Assembly (NCBI GenBank): GCA_024762475.1
Contig: JANTHJ010000003.1
Coordinates: 1 to 64,000, forward strand
DNA from: Chromatiales bacterium
GTDB lineage: Bacteria > Pseudomonadota > Gammaproteobacteria > Chromatiales > Chromatiaceae
Length of the DNA stretch: 64,000 nucleotides
Reading direction: 5' to 3'
In this document: positions 1 through 9,959 of the stretch, piece after piece
Position numbering within the stretch: position 1 is the first letter of the stretch
Layout: each line of letters starts with the position of its first letter
Program-made: the position numbers and the translations under genes
The notes under the pieces: model-generated
Told to the model about the DNA's origin: nothing
The model's database searches: none
Seen by the model: only the letters and a program-made list of their open reading frames with translations

Positions 1-285
1 GGCTATGTCACCGATCTGGCGCGCCACTGGCTGGAGGCGATGGACCATCAGGCCCTTGGCGAGGTGGGAATCTACGCCTGTGGCCCTCACCCGATGCTCG
101 AGGCGGTGGTGGCGCTGGCGCGCGAGTTCGGCCGGCCGGTCCAGGTCTCGCTGGAGGAGTTCATGGCCTGCGGGGTGGGGGGCTGTGCCGGCTGCGTGGT
201 GGAGGTCGACACGGAAACGGGGCCGGCCATGCAGCGGGTGTGCGTGGACGGCCCCGTGTTCGACGGCTACCGGGTTTTCGACTGA
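1..285 (+). CDS. Dihydroorotate dehydrogenase electron-transfer subunit (PyrK-like), C-terminal part, truncated by window edge
   Basis: Frame open from base 1; YACGPHPMLEAV NAD-binding motif and CGVGGCAGCVVEV [2Fe-2S] cysteine cluster near the C-terminus. Confidence 0.8.
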   Translation, partial: GYVTDLARHWLEAMDHQALGEVGIYACGPHPMLEAVVALAREFGRPVQVSLEEFMACGVGGCAGCVVEVDTETGPAMQRVCVDGPVFDGYRVFD

Positions 286-292
286 ACCCTGC

Positions 293-1414
293 CTATTCGG
301 GCACCAGCTTCATCGCGTTCTGATCGCGCGCCCGTGCGCCGGGCCGGTGATCCCCCAGCTTCAGCATCAGCCGCACCTCGTTCGCCGAGTCGGCATGGTG
401 CAGGGCGTCCTTCTCACTGATCTCGCCGCGCACGCAGGCCTCGTACAGCGCCTGGTCGAAGGTGATCATGCCGTGCTCGCGGGAGCGCTTCATCAAGTCC
501 TTCAGCTTGGAGATCTCGCCCTTGGCGATCAGGTCCGAGGCCAGGGGGGTGTTCAATAGAATCTCGACGATTGCGCGTCGACCGTTCCCATCCGGGCGTG
601 CCACCAGCTGCTGGGCGACGATGCCGCGCAGGTTCAGCGACAGGTCCATCAGCACCTGCTCGTGCTGATCGTCCGGGAAGAAATGGATGATCCGCTCCAG
701 GGCCTGGTTGGCGTTGTTGGCGTGCAGGGTGGTAAGCACCAGGTGCCCGGTCTCGGCGAAGGTGATCGCATGCTGCATCGCCTCGCGGGTACGGATCTCG
801 CCGATAAGAATCACGTCCGGCGCCTGGCGCAGGGTATTCTTCAGGGCGACCTCGTAAGACTCGGTATCAACGCCCACCTCACGCTGGGTGACGATGCAGC
901 CACCGTGCTGGTGCAGGAACTCGATCGGGTCCTCGATGGAGATGATGTGTCCGGAACTGTTCTGGTTGCGGTGTCCCACCATCGCCGCCAGCGAGGTGGA
1001 CTTACCGGTACCGGTGGCGCCCACGAACACGATCAGCCCGCGCTTCATCAACGCCAGATCCTTGAGCACCTGCGGCAGCCCCAGTTCCTCGAACACCGGT
1101 ATGCGGGTCTCGATACGCCGCAGCACCATGCCCACATTGTCCCGCTGGACGAAGGCGGAAACCCGGAAGCGGCCGATACCTTTGGCATCGAAGGCGAAGT
1201 TGCACTCCTTGGTGTGCAGGAACTCCTCGCGCTGCTCGGGGCTCATCAGGGCGTAGGTGAGCTCGCGGCTCTGTTGCTCGCCGAGACGGGTCTTGGACAC
1301 CGGGGTGACCCGGCCGTTGATCTTCACACAGGGCGGCATCCCGGCCGTGATAAACAGGTCGGACGCCTTCTTATCCACCATCAGCTGGATGATGTCGTTG
1401 AAATCCATGGCCAT
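293..1414 (-). CDS. pilU: Type IV pilus retraction ATPase PilU
   Basis: GATGTGKS Walker A, IIGEIRTREAM/TGHLVLTTLHANNANQAL motifs; next to pilT; AAGGAGG Shine-Dalgarno just upstream of 1414. Confidence 0.93.
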   Translation of the reverse strand: MAMDFNDIIQLMVDKKASDLFITAGMPPCVKINGRVTPVSKTRLGEQQSRELTYALMSPEQREEFLHTKECNFAFDAKGIGRFRVSAFVQRDNVGMVLRRIETRIPVFEELGLPQVLKDLALMKRGLIVFVGATGTGKSTSLAAMVGHRNQNSSGHIISIEDPIEFLHQHGGCIVTQREVGVDTESYEVALKNTLRQAPDVILIGEIRTREAMQHAITFAETGHLVLTTLHANNANQALERIIHFFPDDQHEQVLMDLSLNLRGIVAQQLVARPDGNGRRAIVEILLNTPLASDLIAKGEISKLKDLMKRSREHGMITFDQALYEACVRGEISEKDALHHADSANEVRLMLKLGDHRPGARARDQNAMKLVPE

Positions 1415-1507
1415 CGCTTTATCCCTCCTTCCCCGCACATTCTGGATATCCCGCCGCGGGCTGCCGGCGCCTTGTCACGAATCTGTGAACCCCGTCACAT
1501 TTCATCT

Positions 1508-2548
1508 TCAATCGAAGAGATCGCGGTTCATTGCCCGCGCGCGCGCATCCTGGCGCGATACCTGGCCCTTCTTCACCATGTCCTGCAGGCACTGGTCCAG
1601 GGTCTGCATGCCGTGGGCCTGACCGGTCTGAATGGCCGAGTACATCTGCGCCACCTTGTCCTCGCGGATCAGGTTGCGGATGGCGGGGGTGCCCACCATG
1701 ATCTCATGGGCGGCGACCCGTCCCCCGCCGACCCGCTTGAGAAGGGTCTGGGAGATGACCGCGCGCAACGATTCGGAGAGCATGGAGCGCACCATCGCCT
1801 TCTCGCCGGCCGGGAACACATCGACGATACGGTCGATGGTTTTGGCCGCGGAGCTTGTGTGCAGGGTGCCAAACACCAGGTGACCGGTCTCGGCGGCGGT
1901 GAGCGCCAGGCGGATGGTCTCCAGGTCGCGCAACTCGCCCACCAGGATGATGTCGGGGTCCTCCCGCAGTGCCGACCGCAGGGCCTCGGCGAATCCAAGG
2001 GTGTCGCGATGCACCTCGCGCTGGTTGATCAGGCACTTCTTGGACTGGTGCACGAATTCGATCGGATCCTCGATGGTGAGGATGTGCCCGTATTCGGTGT
2101 CGTTCTTGTAGTCCATCATGGCCGCCAGGGTGGTGGACTTACCCGAGCCGGTCGGACCGGTGACCAGCACCAGGCCGCGCGGATTGTCGCAGACGCTCTT
2201 GAATACCGCCGGCGCATCCAGCTCATCGAGGGTGAGCACCTTGGATGGAATGGTCCGGAATACCGCCGCTGAGCCACGGTCCTGGTTGAAGGCATTGACC
2301 CGGAAGCGCGCCAGTCCCGGAATCTCGAACGAGAAGTCGACCTCCAGAAACTCCTCGTAGTCCTTGCGCTGCTTGTCGTTCATGATGTCGTAGACCAGCG
2401 CATGGACGGTCTTGTGGTCGAGCACCGGCACGTTGATCCGGCGGATGTCCCCGTCCACCCGGATCATCGGCGGGAGGCCCGCGGATAGGTGCAGGTCGGA
2501 GGCATTGTGCTTGACGCTGAAGGCGAGCAGTTCGGCGATGTCCATCAA
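1508..2548 (-). CDS. pilT: Type IV pilus twitching motility protein PilT
   Basis: GPTGSGKSTTLAAMMDY, GELRDLETIRLALTAAETGHLVFGTLHTSSAAKTIDRIVDVFP. Confidence 0.96.
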   Translation of the reverse strand: MMDIAELLAFSVKHNASDLHLSAGLPPMIRVDGDIRRINVPVLDHKTVHALVYDIMNDKQRKDYEEFLEVDFSFEIPGLARFRVNAFNQDRGSAAVFRTIPSKVLTLDELDAPAVFKSVCDNPRGLVLVTGPTGSGKSTTLAAMMDYKNDTEYGHILTIEDPIEFVHQSKKCLINQREVHRDTLGFAEALRSALREDPDIILVGELRDLETIRLALTAAETGHLVFGTLHTSSAAKTIDRIVDVFPAGEKAMVRSMLSESLRAVISQTLLKRVGGGRVAAHEIMVGTPAIRNLIREDKVAQMYSAIQTGQAHGMQTLDQCLQDMVKKGQVSRQDARARAMNRDLFD

Positions 2549-2623
2549 AAATCCTCTGCTTGTCGTTGACTGCTGGTAACGTTCCCTGGAATCCGGCTTG
2601 TTATCGGCGCCTCTTCCTGATAC

Positions 2624-2792
2624 TTAAGGAAGCTCTGATCAATTCGTAACACGCCATCTTGCGGCGCAAAATCGCCCGTTTCTGCGTTGCGGATCTTCGC
2701 AATAGGCCAGCTATTACGTGCGATCCGCGCCTTGATTTGGGCGATTTTTCACCACAATCTACTCGCGCCAGAATTGATCAGAACTGCCTTAA
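2624..2792. repeat. MITE-like imperfect palindrome between pilT and yggS
   Basis: Terminal arms TTAAGGAAGCTCTGATCAATTC / GAATTGATCAGAACTGCCTTAA, with inner inverted arms AAAATCGCCC...GGGCGATTTT and GCGGATC...GATCCGC. Confidence 0.75.
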
Positions 2793-2862
2793 CCCAATAT
2801 CGCGGTCAGGCCTTGAAGCCGGCAGCAGCGACCGGATTCCTTCCCAGTAAGCGGATTCCCAA

Positions 2863-3546
2863 ATGCCTAATATCGCACAAGCGCTGGAAAAAGTTCACGA
2901 ACGCATTGCCGCGGCGGCACAGGCAGCCGGGCGAGACCCGGATGAAATCCGGCTGCTGGCAGTAAGCAAGACCAAACCACCGGAGATGATTCGCGAGGCC
3001 TGGGAGGCCGGTCAGCGCGCCTTTGGCGAGAACTATGTCAAGGAGGCGCTCTCCAAGATGGACGCGCTGGACGATTTGGTCATCGAGTGGCACTACATCG
3101 GCCGCATCCAGGGCAACAAAACCCGCGATATCGCTCGCCACTTCGCCTGGGTGCATGGATTGGACAAGCTCAAGCATGCCCGCCAGCTGAGCGAATATCG
3201 AGGCGAGAGCCGGCCACCGCTCAACTGCTGCATCCAGGTGAACCTCAGCGGCGAGCACAGCAAGGGCGGCATCGAGGCCGACATCCTGCCAGAGCTGGCC
3301 CAGGCCGTCAGTCGTCTCCCGCGCCTGGAGCTGCGCGGACTGATGACCCTGCCCGACCCGTCCGGGAGTCGAGAAGAGCAGGCTGAGGTCTTCGAGCAAC
3401 TGGCCGAGCTGTTCGGACAACTGCGCAAACAGGGCCTGCCCCTGGACACCCTGTCGATGGGCATGAGCGGCGATCTGGAACTGGCGATTGCCGCCGGCTC
3501 GACCATGGTGCGAATCGGTACCGATATCTTCGGACCACGCAACTGA
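2863..3546 (+). CDS. yggS: YggS/PROSC family pyridoxal phosphate homeostasis protein
   Basis: LLAVSKTKP, FGENYVKEA, WHYIGRIQGNK, LSMGMSGDLELAIAAGSTMVRIGTDIFG. Confidence 0.95.
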   Translation: MPNIAQALEKVHERIAAAAQAAGRDPDEIRLLAVSKTKPPEMIREAWEAGQRAFGENYVKEALSKMDALDDLVIEWHYIGRIQGNKTRDIARHFAWVHGLDKLKHARQLSEYRGESRPPLNCCIQVNLSGEHSKGGIEADILPELAQAVSRLPRLELRGLMTLPDPSGSREEQAEVFEQLAELFGQLRKQGLPLDTLSMGMSGDLELAIAAGSTMVRIGTDIFGPRN

Positions 3547-3605
3547 ACCCGAAGATCGCTAGAATCGGGCTACGAAGCACCCACAGATTTCCACGAGTCA
3601 TCCAC

Positions 3606-4439
3606 ATGAGCAATCCTTCCATCGCCTTCATCGGTGCCGGCAACATGGCCGCAGCCCTGATCAGCGGCCTGATCGCCGACGGCACGCCGCCCGCGCTATT
3701 GCTCGCCTCCGATCCCGATGAGACCCGACTGCAGCAACTGGCGAGCACCGCAGAAATCCGCACCCTGCAGGACAACGACGCCGCGGTCCGCGAGGCAGAC
3801 GTGGTCGTACTCGCGGTCAAGCCGCAGATTCTGCAACGGGTTGCCAGGGGGATTGTGGGGGCGGTCCAGGACCGCCGCCCGCTGGTTATCTCCATCGCCG
3901 CAGGCGTGCGCAGTGACACCCTGGAGCGCTGGCTTGGGGGTGGTGTGGCGCTGGTCCGCAGCATGCCCAACACCCCGGCAATGCTGCAGGCCGGCGCCAC
4001 CGCCCTGTACGCCACCAGCGAGGTCAGCGAGGCACAGCGCGAGCAGGCGGAATCGGTACTGCGTGCGGTCGGCCTGGTGCAATGGATCGAGGACGAGGCC
4101 CTGATGGATGCGGTAACGGCCCTCTCGGGCAGCGGGCCGGCGTATTTCTTCCTGTTCATGGAGGCCATGGAGCGGGCCGGCGAGGGGCTGGGCCTTCCCG
4201 CCGAGACCGCACGCCTGCTGACCCTGCAAACCGCACTCGGGGCGGCGCGCATGGCTATCGAGGCCGGCGAGGATCCCGCGGAGCTGCGCCGCAGGGTCAC
4301 CTCTCCCGGGGGGACCACTGAGCAGGCCATTACCTCGTTCGAGAAGGACGATCTGGCCGGCCTGGTGGCACGGGCCCTGACGGCCGCCCGCGATCGCTCG
4401 ATCGAGCTGTCACGACTTTTAGACACCGAGGAAGACTGA
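3606..4439 (+). CDS. proC: Pyrroline-5-carboxylate reductase
   Basis: FIGAGNMAAALI, LVRSMPNTPAMLQAGATAL, ALSGSGPAYFFLFMEAM, SPGGTTEQAI. Confidence 0.96.
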   Translation: MSNPSIAFIGAGNMAAALISGLIADGTPPALLLASDPDETRLQQLASTAEIRTLQDNDAAVREADVVVLAVKPQILQRVARGIVGAVQDRRPLVISIAAGVRSDTLERWLGGGVALVRSMPNTPAMLQAGATALYATSEVSEAQREQAESVLRAVGLVQWIEDEALMDAVTALSGSGPAYFFLFMEAMERAGEGLGLPAETARLLTLQTALGAARMAIEAGEDPAELRRRVTSPGGTTEQAITSFEKDDLAGLVARALTAARDRSIELSRLLDTEED

Positions 4440-4442
4440 ACC

Positions 4443-5018
4443 ATGGGCGACGGCTACCTTTCCAACCCGCTTATCTTCCTGGTGCAGGTGATCTTCGGAC
4501 TCTATGCCCTGGTGGTGATGCTGCGCTTCCTGCTGCAGGCGGTACGCGCAGACTTCTACAACCCGCTCTCACAGTTCATCGTCAAGGCCACCAGCCCCTT
4601 GCTCAATCCGCTACGCCGCGTGATTCCACCGATCCGCAACAAGGACACCGCCTCGCTGGTACTCGCGTGGCTGGTATTGGCAGTGGAGATGCTGCTGGTG
4701 TTTCTCATTGCCGGCCAGGGATTCCAGCCGCTGGCCGCCCTGCTGCTGGCGATTCCCGAACTGGTCGGACTGACGCTTAACATCTTCCTCTACGGCATCC
4801 TGATCATCGTGATCATCAGCTGGATCAATCCGGGGGGCTACAACCCGGCGATCGGACTGCTGCAGAGCCTGACCGAGCCACTGCTGCGGCCGGCGCGGGC
4901 GCTAATCCCGCCCATGGGAGGGCTGGATCTCTCACCGATGGTGGTGATGATCGGCCTGGTACTGCTAAAGATGTTGCTGATCCCGCCGCTGAAGGGATTG
5001 GTGGCCAGCCTGCTCTGA
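4443..5018 (+). CDS. yggT: YggT family membrane protein
   Basis: Two related hydrophobic halves with RFLLQAVRADFYNPLSQFIVKATSPLLNPLRRVIPP; downstream of proC. Confidence 0.9.
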   Translation: MGDGYLSNPLIFLVQVIFGLYALVVMLRFLLQAVRADFYNPLSQFIVKATSPLLNPLRRVIPPIRNKDTASLVLAWLVLAVEMLLVFLIAGQGFQPLAALLLAIPELVGLTLNIFLYGILIIVIISWINPGGYNPAIGLLQSLTEPLLRPARALIPPMGGLDLSPMVVMIGLVLLKMLLIPPLKGLVASLL

Positions 5019-5022
5019 ACCG

Positions 5023-5316
5023 ATGGACTGGTACCGCTGGGACGGTGAGGACCTGCTGCTGTGGGTGCGCGTGCAGCCGCGTGCCAGTCGTGACGGCTTC
5101 GCCGAGGTGATGGACGATGCGATCAAGGTTCGCATAACCGCCCCGCCGGTGGAGGGCAAGGCCAATGCCTATCTGGGCGCCTGGCTGGCCCGCCAGTTCC
5201 GGGTGGCGAAATCGGCGGTGCGCATCGAATCGGGTCAGACATCGCGCCGAAAACGGGTGCGAATCTGTGACCCGGTTCAGATACCGTCCGCACTGAGCGA
5301 CAGGATGGCGGTATAA
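5023..5316 (+). CDS. yggU: DUF167 / YggU family protein
   Basis: VRVQPRASRDGF...VRITAPPVEGKANAYL...SGQTSRRKRVRI. Confidence 0.9.
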   Translation: MDWYRWDGEDLLLWVRVQPRASRDGFAEVMDDAIKVRITAPPVEGKANAYLGAWLARQFRVAKSAVRIESGQTSRRKRVRICDPVQIPSALSDRMAV

Positions 5317-5436
5317 AAACAGGCAGTTAGCGCCTAGAATTGGAAAAATAGCCGGAATTTGGCCGCCCTGCGCGGCCTTTCCACAGGTTTTTGGTAGGGA
5401 GACCGGGCCCAGCCCGACATAGCGAGAGGACGCGAC

Positions 5437-7422
5437 ATGGCAGTTTCGCCGATGGAACAGCAGCTGGCTGGCTTTTCACGCTGGAAGCAGCGTCAGCGTA
5501 AGATCCTGGACCAGCTGGAGCCCTGGCTACAGCAACAGAATCTCTACAGCTCGGAGATTCACCATGCCATCGGCCGTGCCCGCACCGCGCTGCGCGACGA
5601 CAATGTCACGGTTGCGATCACCGGCGAGTTCTCGCGCGGCAAGACCGAACTGATCAACGCCCTGTTCTTCGGCAACCTGGGCCACCGCCTTCTGCCCACC
5701 GATGCGGGCCGCACCACCATGTGCCCCACCGAGATCCTGCAGGATCCCGAATGCGAACCCTGCCTGCGCCTGCTGCCCATCGAGACCCGCGGCCAGGACG
5801 TCAGCCTGTTCCATTTGCGCCAGAAACCCGAGATATGGACCACAGTACCACTTTCACTCGATGATCCGACGGCACTCGCAGAGGAGTTGCGCAACCTGAC
5901 CGCAACCCGCATCGCCAGCAAGGAAGAGGCCATCGAATTGGGGCTGTACGAGAGCGCGGACAACAATCCCAGCCCCGCGGGTGACGAAACCGTGGTGATT
6001 CCCCGCTGGCGCCTGGCGCAGCTGAACATCCGCCACCCCTTGCTCGCCAAGGGATTGCGGGTGATCGACACCCCGGGATTGAACGCAGTGGGCAATGAGC
6101 CGGAACTGACCTACGAGATCCTGCCCAATGCGCAGGCGGTCCTGTTCGTGCTCTCCGCAGACACTGGCGTGACGCGCTCGGATCTGGATATCTGGCAACA
6201 GTTCGTCGCACCGAACGGCAAGCTGCGCAAGGGCCTGATGGTGGTGCTGAACAAGATCGACACCCTGTGGGACGACCTGCGGCCACACGAACAGATCGAG
6301 CAACAGATCCGGCAGCAGCGTGCCGATGTCGCCAATATGCTGGATGTAACCCAGGACCAGACCTTCGCGGTGTCGGCGCAGAAGGCCCTGCTTGCCCGGG
6401 TTCGCAGCGACATCGAGCTGGAACAGCGCAGTGGCATCGCGGGGCTCGAGGACTACCTGTCAAATGCGGTGGTGGAGAACCGGCGCGACCTGATCATGAC
6501 CGATTTCACCGGCGACGTGCAGCATGCCATCGAGTCGCTGGAGAACATCATCGAAGCGCGCCACAAGCGCACCCAGAAGCAGATCCACAGCCTGCATGAG
6601 GTGGGCAATCGCAGCGATGCCTCGGTGGCCCACATGCTGCGCGAGACCGAACGCGACAAGAAGCGCTACCAGGCGAGCGTCGAGGCCTACCGGGAGAGCC
6701 GCAAGCAGTTCCTCAGGCATGGCCAGACTCTGGTCGAGGCACTCGACCTGCAGACCTTGGAGAAGGTCATCGACGAGGCCCGCCAGGAGATGTCCAAGGC
6801 CTGGACCACGCCCGGCCTGAAAGAGGCAATGCGCATCCTGTTCGACGACATCAATACCCGCATGGAGACGGTGAGCGAGCAGACCCAGGCGATGCGCCAG
6901 CTGATCCGTACTATCTACCGCCGCTTCCAGACCGACCACGACTTCCCCACCATGCAGCCAGCGATGTTCTCCATCGTCAAGCACCAGGTGGAGCTGGGCA
7001 TGCTGCACCAGGAGGCCGAGGTCTTCCGCAAGAGTCCCCGCACCGCCATGACCGAGCAGCACTTCGTGGTGAAACGCTACTTCCGCACCATCGTCGATCG
7101 CGCCCGTCACATCTTCCGCGAGGCGCATCGTGAGGCACGCGAATGGCTCGACCACGCCCTTGATCCGCTGACCCTCGAGGTCAAGGAATACCGTGGAGCG
7201 ATCTCGCAGCAGATCCGCGACCTCAAGCACGCCAGCCAGTCGCGCAAGACCATCCAGCAGCGCATTGCCCTGATGGAACGTGACGCACGTCGGTTGCAGA
7301 TCCAGCTCAGCTCCCTGCAGAACGTGCGCCAGGCCCTGAGCAACCCCATCATCCCCAACGCCCAGGGCAAGGTACGCCCGACCGTAGTGGACGGCAGCAA
7401 CGACACCCGCTCCGCGGTCTGA
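5437..7422 (+). CDS. Dynamin-like large GTPase
   Basis: G1 GEFSRGKT, G3 VIDTPGLNAV, G4 LNKID, long coiled-coil C-terminal half. Confidence 0.85.
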   Translation: MAVSPMEQQLAGFSRWKQRQRKILDQLEPWLQQQNLYSSEIHHAIGRARTALRDDNVTVAITGEFSRGKTELINALFFGNLGHRLLPTDAGRTTMCPTEILQDPECEPCLRLLPIETRGQDVSLFHLRQKPEIWTTVPLSLDDPTALAEELRNLTATRIASKEEAIELGLYESADNNPSPAGDETVVIPRWRLAQLNIRHPLLAKGLRVIDTPGLNAVGNEPELTYEILPNAQAVLFVLSADTGVTRSDLDIWQQFVAPNGKLRKGLMVVLNKIDTLWDDLRPHEQIEQQIRQQRADVANMLDVTQDQTFAVSAQKALLARVRSDIELEQRSGIAGLEDYLSNAVVENRRDLIMTDFTGDVQHAIESLENIIEARHKRTQKQIHSLHEVGNRSDASVAHMLRETERDKKRYQASVEAYRESRKQFLRHGQTLVEALDLQTLEKVIDEARQEMSKAWTTPGLKEAMRILFDDINTRMETVSEQTQAMRQLIRTIYRRFQTDHDFPTMQPAMFSIVKHQVELGMLHQEAEVFRKSPRTAMTEQHFVVKRYFRTIVDRARHIFREAHREAREWLDHALDPLTLEVKEYRGAISQQIRDLKHASQSRKTIQQRIALMERDARRLQIQLSSLQNVRQALSNPIIPNAQGKVRPTVVDGSNDTRSAV

Positions 7423-7512
7423 TCCGAAACGAAGGGTCTCTTCGGCCGGTCTGATTGGTCAGGGCACAAGGCCCCGACTACAATCCAAAACAAAAGACCA
7501 TCGAGGTGTACC

Positions 7513-7950
7513 ATGAAAAGACTGCTGATCCTGCCGTTCGTTCTGTTCCTGGCCGGCGGTGCCGCCGTGGCGGAGAACCTCACCCGGCTGGGCGACTACA
7601 CCATCCATCACAACGCCCTGACCACCGATGCGCTGGCGCCCGAGGTGGCACGGGCCTACGGTATCCAGCGCAGTCGCAGCCGGGGCATGGTCAACATCTC
7701 GATCATCCGCGAGCAGCCGGGCACCACCGGCAAATCGGTACACGCGCGCATCGGGCTCAAGACCAGGGACCTGACCGGGCAACCGCGCGAAATCTCGCCG
7801 CGCGAGATCAAGGAGGGTGATGCCATCTACTACATCGCCGATTTTCCGGTCGCGCACCGGGAGCACCTGATCTTCGACATCGAGGCCGTCCCCGAGGGAG
7901 AGACACGCCCCCTGAAGGCACGCTTCGAACAGGAGTTCTTCACCCGCTGA
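7513..7950 (+). CDS. DUF4426 domain secreted protein
   Basis: N-terminal signal peptide; GDYTIHHNALTTDALAPEVARAYGI...EGDAIYYIADFPVAHREHLIFDI. Confidence 0.75.
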   Translation: MKRLLILPFVLFLAGGAAVAENLTRLGDYTIHHNALTTDALAPEVARAYGIQRSRSRGMVNISIIREQPGTTGKSVHARIGLKTRDLTGQPREISPREIKEGDAIYYIADFPVAHREHLIFDIEAVPEGETRPLKARFEQEFFTR

Positions 7951-8611
7951 GCAGACCCCAGAACTGGTAAAGGCCGAACAGGATTACCAGGGCGCCGGCC
8001 GCTTGGCGTACGCCGGGTCGGCGCACGAACCGCTGCAGCTGGGCCGCAGCGGCGCCCATCGCCAGCAGGTTGGGCAGGGTACCGAGGCCGAAGGCCAGCA
8101 TCAGCAGCGCCCCCTGTGCCGCCCCACCCGCTGACACCGACCAGATCAGGACGCTGTAAACCAGGCCACAGGGCAGCCAGCCCCAGAGCGCACCCAGCAG
8201 CAGCGCCTGCCAGGACCGACGTACCGGCAGGAAGCGCCTGCCCAGCGGCTCGATCCGCCGCCACAGCAGGCCACCGGCGCGTTCCACCCGCGCCAGCAGC
8301 TGCCACCAGCCCCCGAGATACAGGCCCAGCAGGATCATGAAGACCGCCGCCACCCCCAACAACACCTCCTGGGCGTGCCGTACCGGCAGGAGGCCGGAGA
8401 AGAACAGCCCCAGGCCCCCGGCGATGGCGCCTGCGAGGGTATAGCTGGAGATTCGTCCGAGATTGTAGGCCAGCAGGATGCCCCAGCGTCGCCGCGGCTC
8501 GCCCGGCAGGCCAAGGGAGATGGCCCCGACGATACCGCCGCACATCCCGACGCAATGCACCCCACCGAGCAAGCCCACCACCAGGGCGCCGACCGGTCCC
8601 ACCTCAATCAC
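7940..8611 (-). CDS. Sulfite exporter TauE/SafE family (UreH-like transmembrane domain) protein
   Basis: Polytopic membrane protein, GLLGGVHCVGMCGGIVGAIS and GALWGWLPCGLVYSVLIWS motifs. Confidence 0.85.
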   Translation of the reverse strand: MIEVGPVGALVVGLLGGVHCVGMCGGIVGAISLGLPGEPRRRWGILLAYNLGRISSYTLAGAIAGGLGLFFSGLLPVRHAQEVLLGVAAVFMILLGLYLGGWWQLLARVERAGGLLWRRIEPLGRRFLPVRRSWQALLLGALWGWLPCGLVYSVLIWSVSAGGAAQGALLMLAFGLGTLPNLLAMGAAAAQLQRFVRRPGVRQAAGALVILFGLYQFWGLLSG

Positions 8612-9959
8612 GGGCCGGCACCTCCACCTCGGTATAGCGCCAGGCCGCGGCCACCAGGACCAGCACCGGCACCCCCATCAGGGTGGTCAGGACGAAGAAC
8701 TCGGGATAGCCCAGCCAATCCACCAGCACCCCGGAGAAGCCCCCGAGAAACTTCGGCAGCAACAGCATCACCGAGCTGAACAGGGCGTACTGGGTGGCCG
8801 AATAGGAGATATTGACGAGCCCCGACAAATAGGCGACGAAGGCCGCCACCGCAACCCCGCCGCTGAGGTTGTCCATACCCACCACCATCACCAGGCCCCA
8901 GAAGTCGTTACCCTGGCCCGCCAGCCACGCGAACAGCAGGTTGGTGGCCGAGGCCAGCAGCGCACCGACGAACAGCACCGGCATCACCCCGTAGCGGTAT
9001 ACCGCCATGCCGCCGAGGAAGCCGCCGGCAATGGTCAAATAGATCCCCAGTCCCTTCGAGACCAGGGCGATCTCGTCCTTGGCGAAGCCCATGTCCCGGT
9101 AGAACACATTGGCGATCGCACCGAGCACGATGTCCGAGATGCGATAGCTGGCGATCAGCCCCAGCACCAACAGCGCCAACCAGCCGTGCCGGCGAAAGAA
9201 GTCCGCGAAGGGTGCCCAGACCGCGTCCAAAAACCAATGCCGCAGGCGATGCCAGCGACTGCCCCGGTGCAGGCCCGGATCCCTCGATACGGGGTCGTCG
9301 ACCGGCGGCTCGGGTGAGAACAGGGTGGTGAGAATACCCACCGACATCAGGGCGGCCATGACCAGGTAGGTCGCCAGCCAGGGCGACTGCTGGTAGGTCG
9401 CCTCGTCCGGATCGAAGATCGCCGCGATCCACAGGGCCCCGGCTGAAGCGACGAACATGGCGATGCGATAACCGGTGGTATAGAAGGCTGCCATGATGCC
9501 CTGCAGACGCTTCTCCGCGCTCTCGATGCGGTAGGCATCCACCGCCACGTCCTGGGTGGCCGAGGCGAAGGCCACCAGCAGGGCCAGCCACACAACGGAG
9601 GAGAGATGCCCCGCCGGATCACTCAGCGCCATACCCACCAGTCCGCCCGCGATGGCCGCCTGGGTGACCAATAGCCAGGCGCGGCGCCGCCCCAGTCGTC
9701 GGGTCAGCAGCGGAATCGGCAGCCGGTCGACCAGGGGCGACCAGAACACCTTGAAGGCATAGGCCAGGGCCACCCAGCTGACGAAGCCGATGGTCGAGCG
9801 GTCCACACCCGCTTCGCGCAGCCAGAACGAGAGTGTGCCGAACACCAGCAACAGCGGCAACCCGGAGGAAAAGCCCAGTAGGCCGATTCGCAGTACCCGC
9901 CAATCGCGCAGGTGCGCCAGGGTATCCCGCCAGTCGCGCCGGGCCGCCGCTTCAGTCAA
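8604..9959 (-). CDS. ampG: AmpG-like muropeptide MFS transporter
   Basis: LGFSSGLPLLLVFGTLSFWLREAGVDRSTIGFVSWVALAYAFKVFWSPLVDRLPIP; DVAVDAYRIE. Confidence 0.9.
   Translation of the reverse strand: MTEAAARRDWRDTLAHLRDWRVLRIGLLGFSSGLPLLLVFGTLSFWLREAGVDRSTIGFVSWVALAYAFKVFWSPLVDRLPIPLLTRRLGRRRAWLLVTQAAIAGGLVGMALSDPAGHLSSVVWLALLVAFASATQDVAVDAYRIESAEKRLQGIMAAFYTTGYRIAMFVASAGALWIAAIFDPDEATYQQSPWLATYLVMAALMSVGILTTLFSPEPPVDDPVSRDPGLHRGSRWHRLRHWFLDAVWAPFADFFRRHGWLALLVLGLIASYRISDIVLGAIANVFYRDMGFAKDEIALVSKGLGIYLTIAGGFLGGMAVYRYGVMPVLFVGALLASATNLLFAWLAGQGNDFWGLVMVVGMDNLSGGVAVAAFVAYLSGLVNISYSATQYALFSSVMLLLPKFLGGFSGVLVDWLGYPEFFVLTTLMGVPVLVLVAAAWRYTEVEVPARD

Noticed and set aside
662-2272. 536-aa plus-strand ORF
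   Set aside because: Antisense to pilU/pilT; composition is typical of high-GC shadow ORFs, with no recognisable motif.
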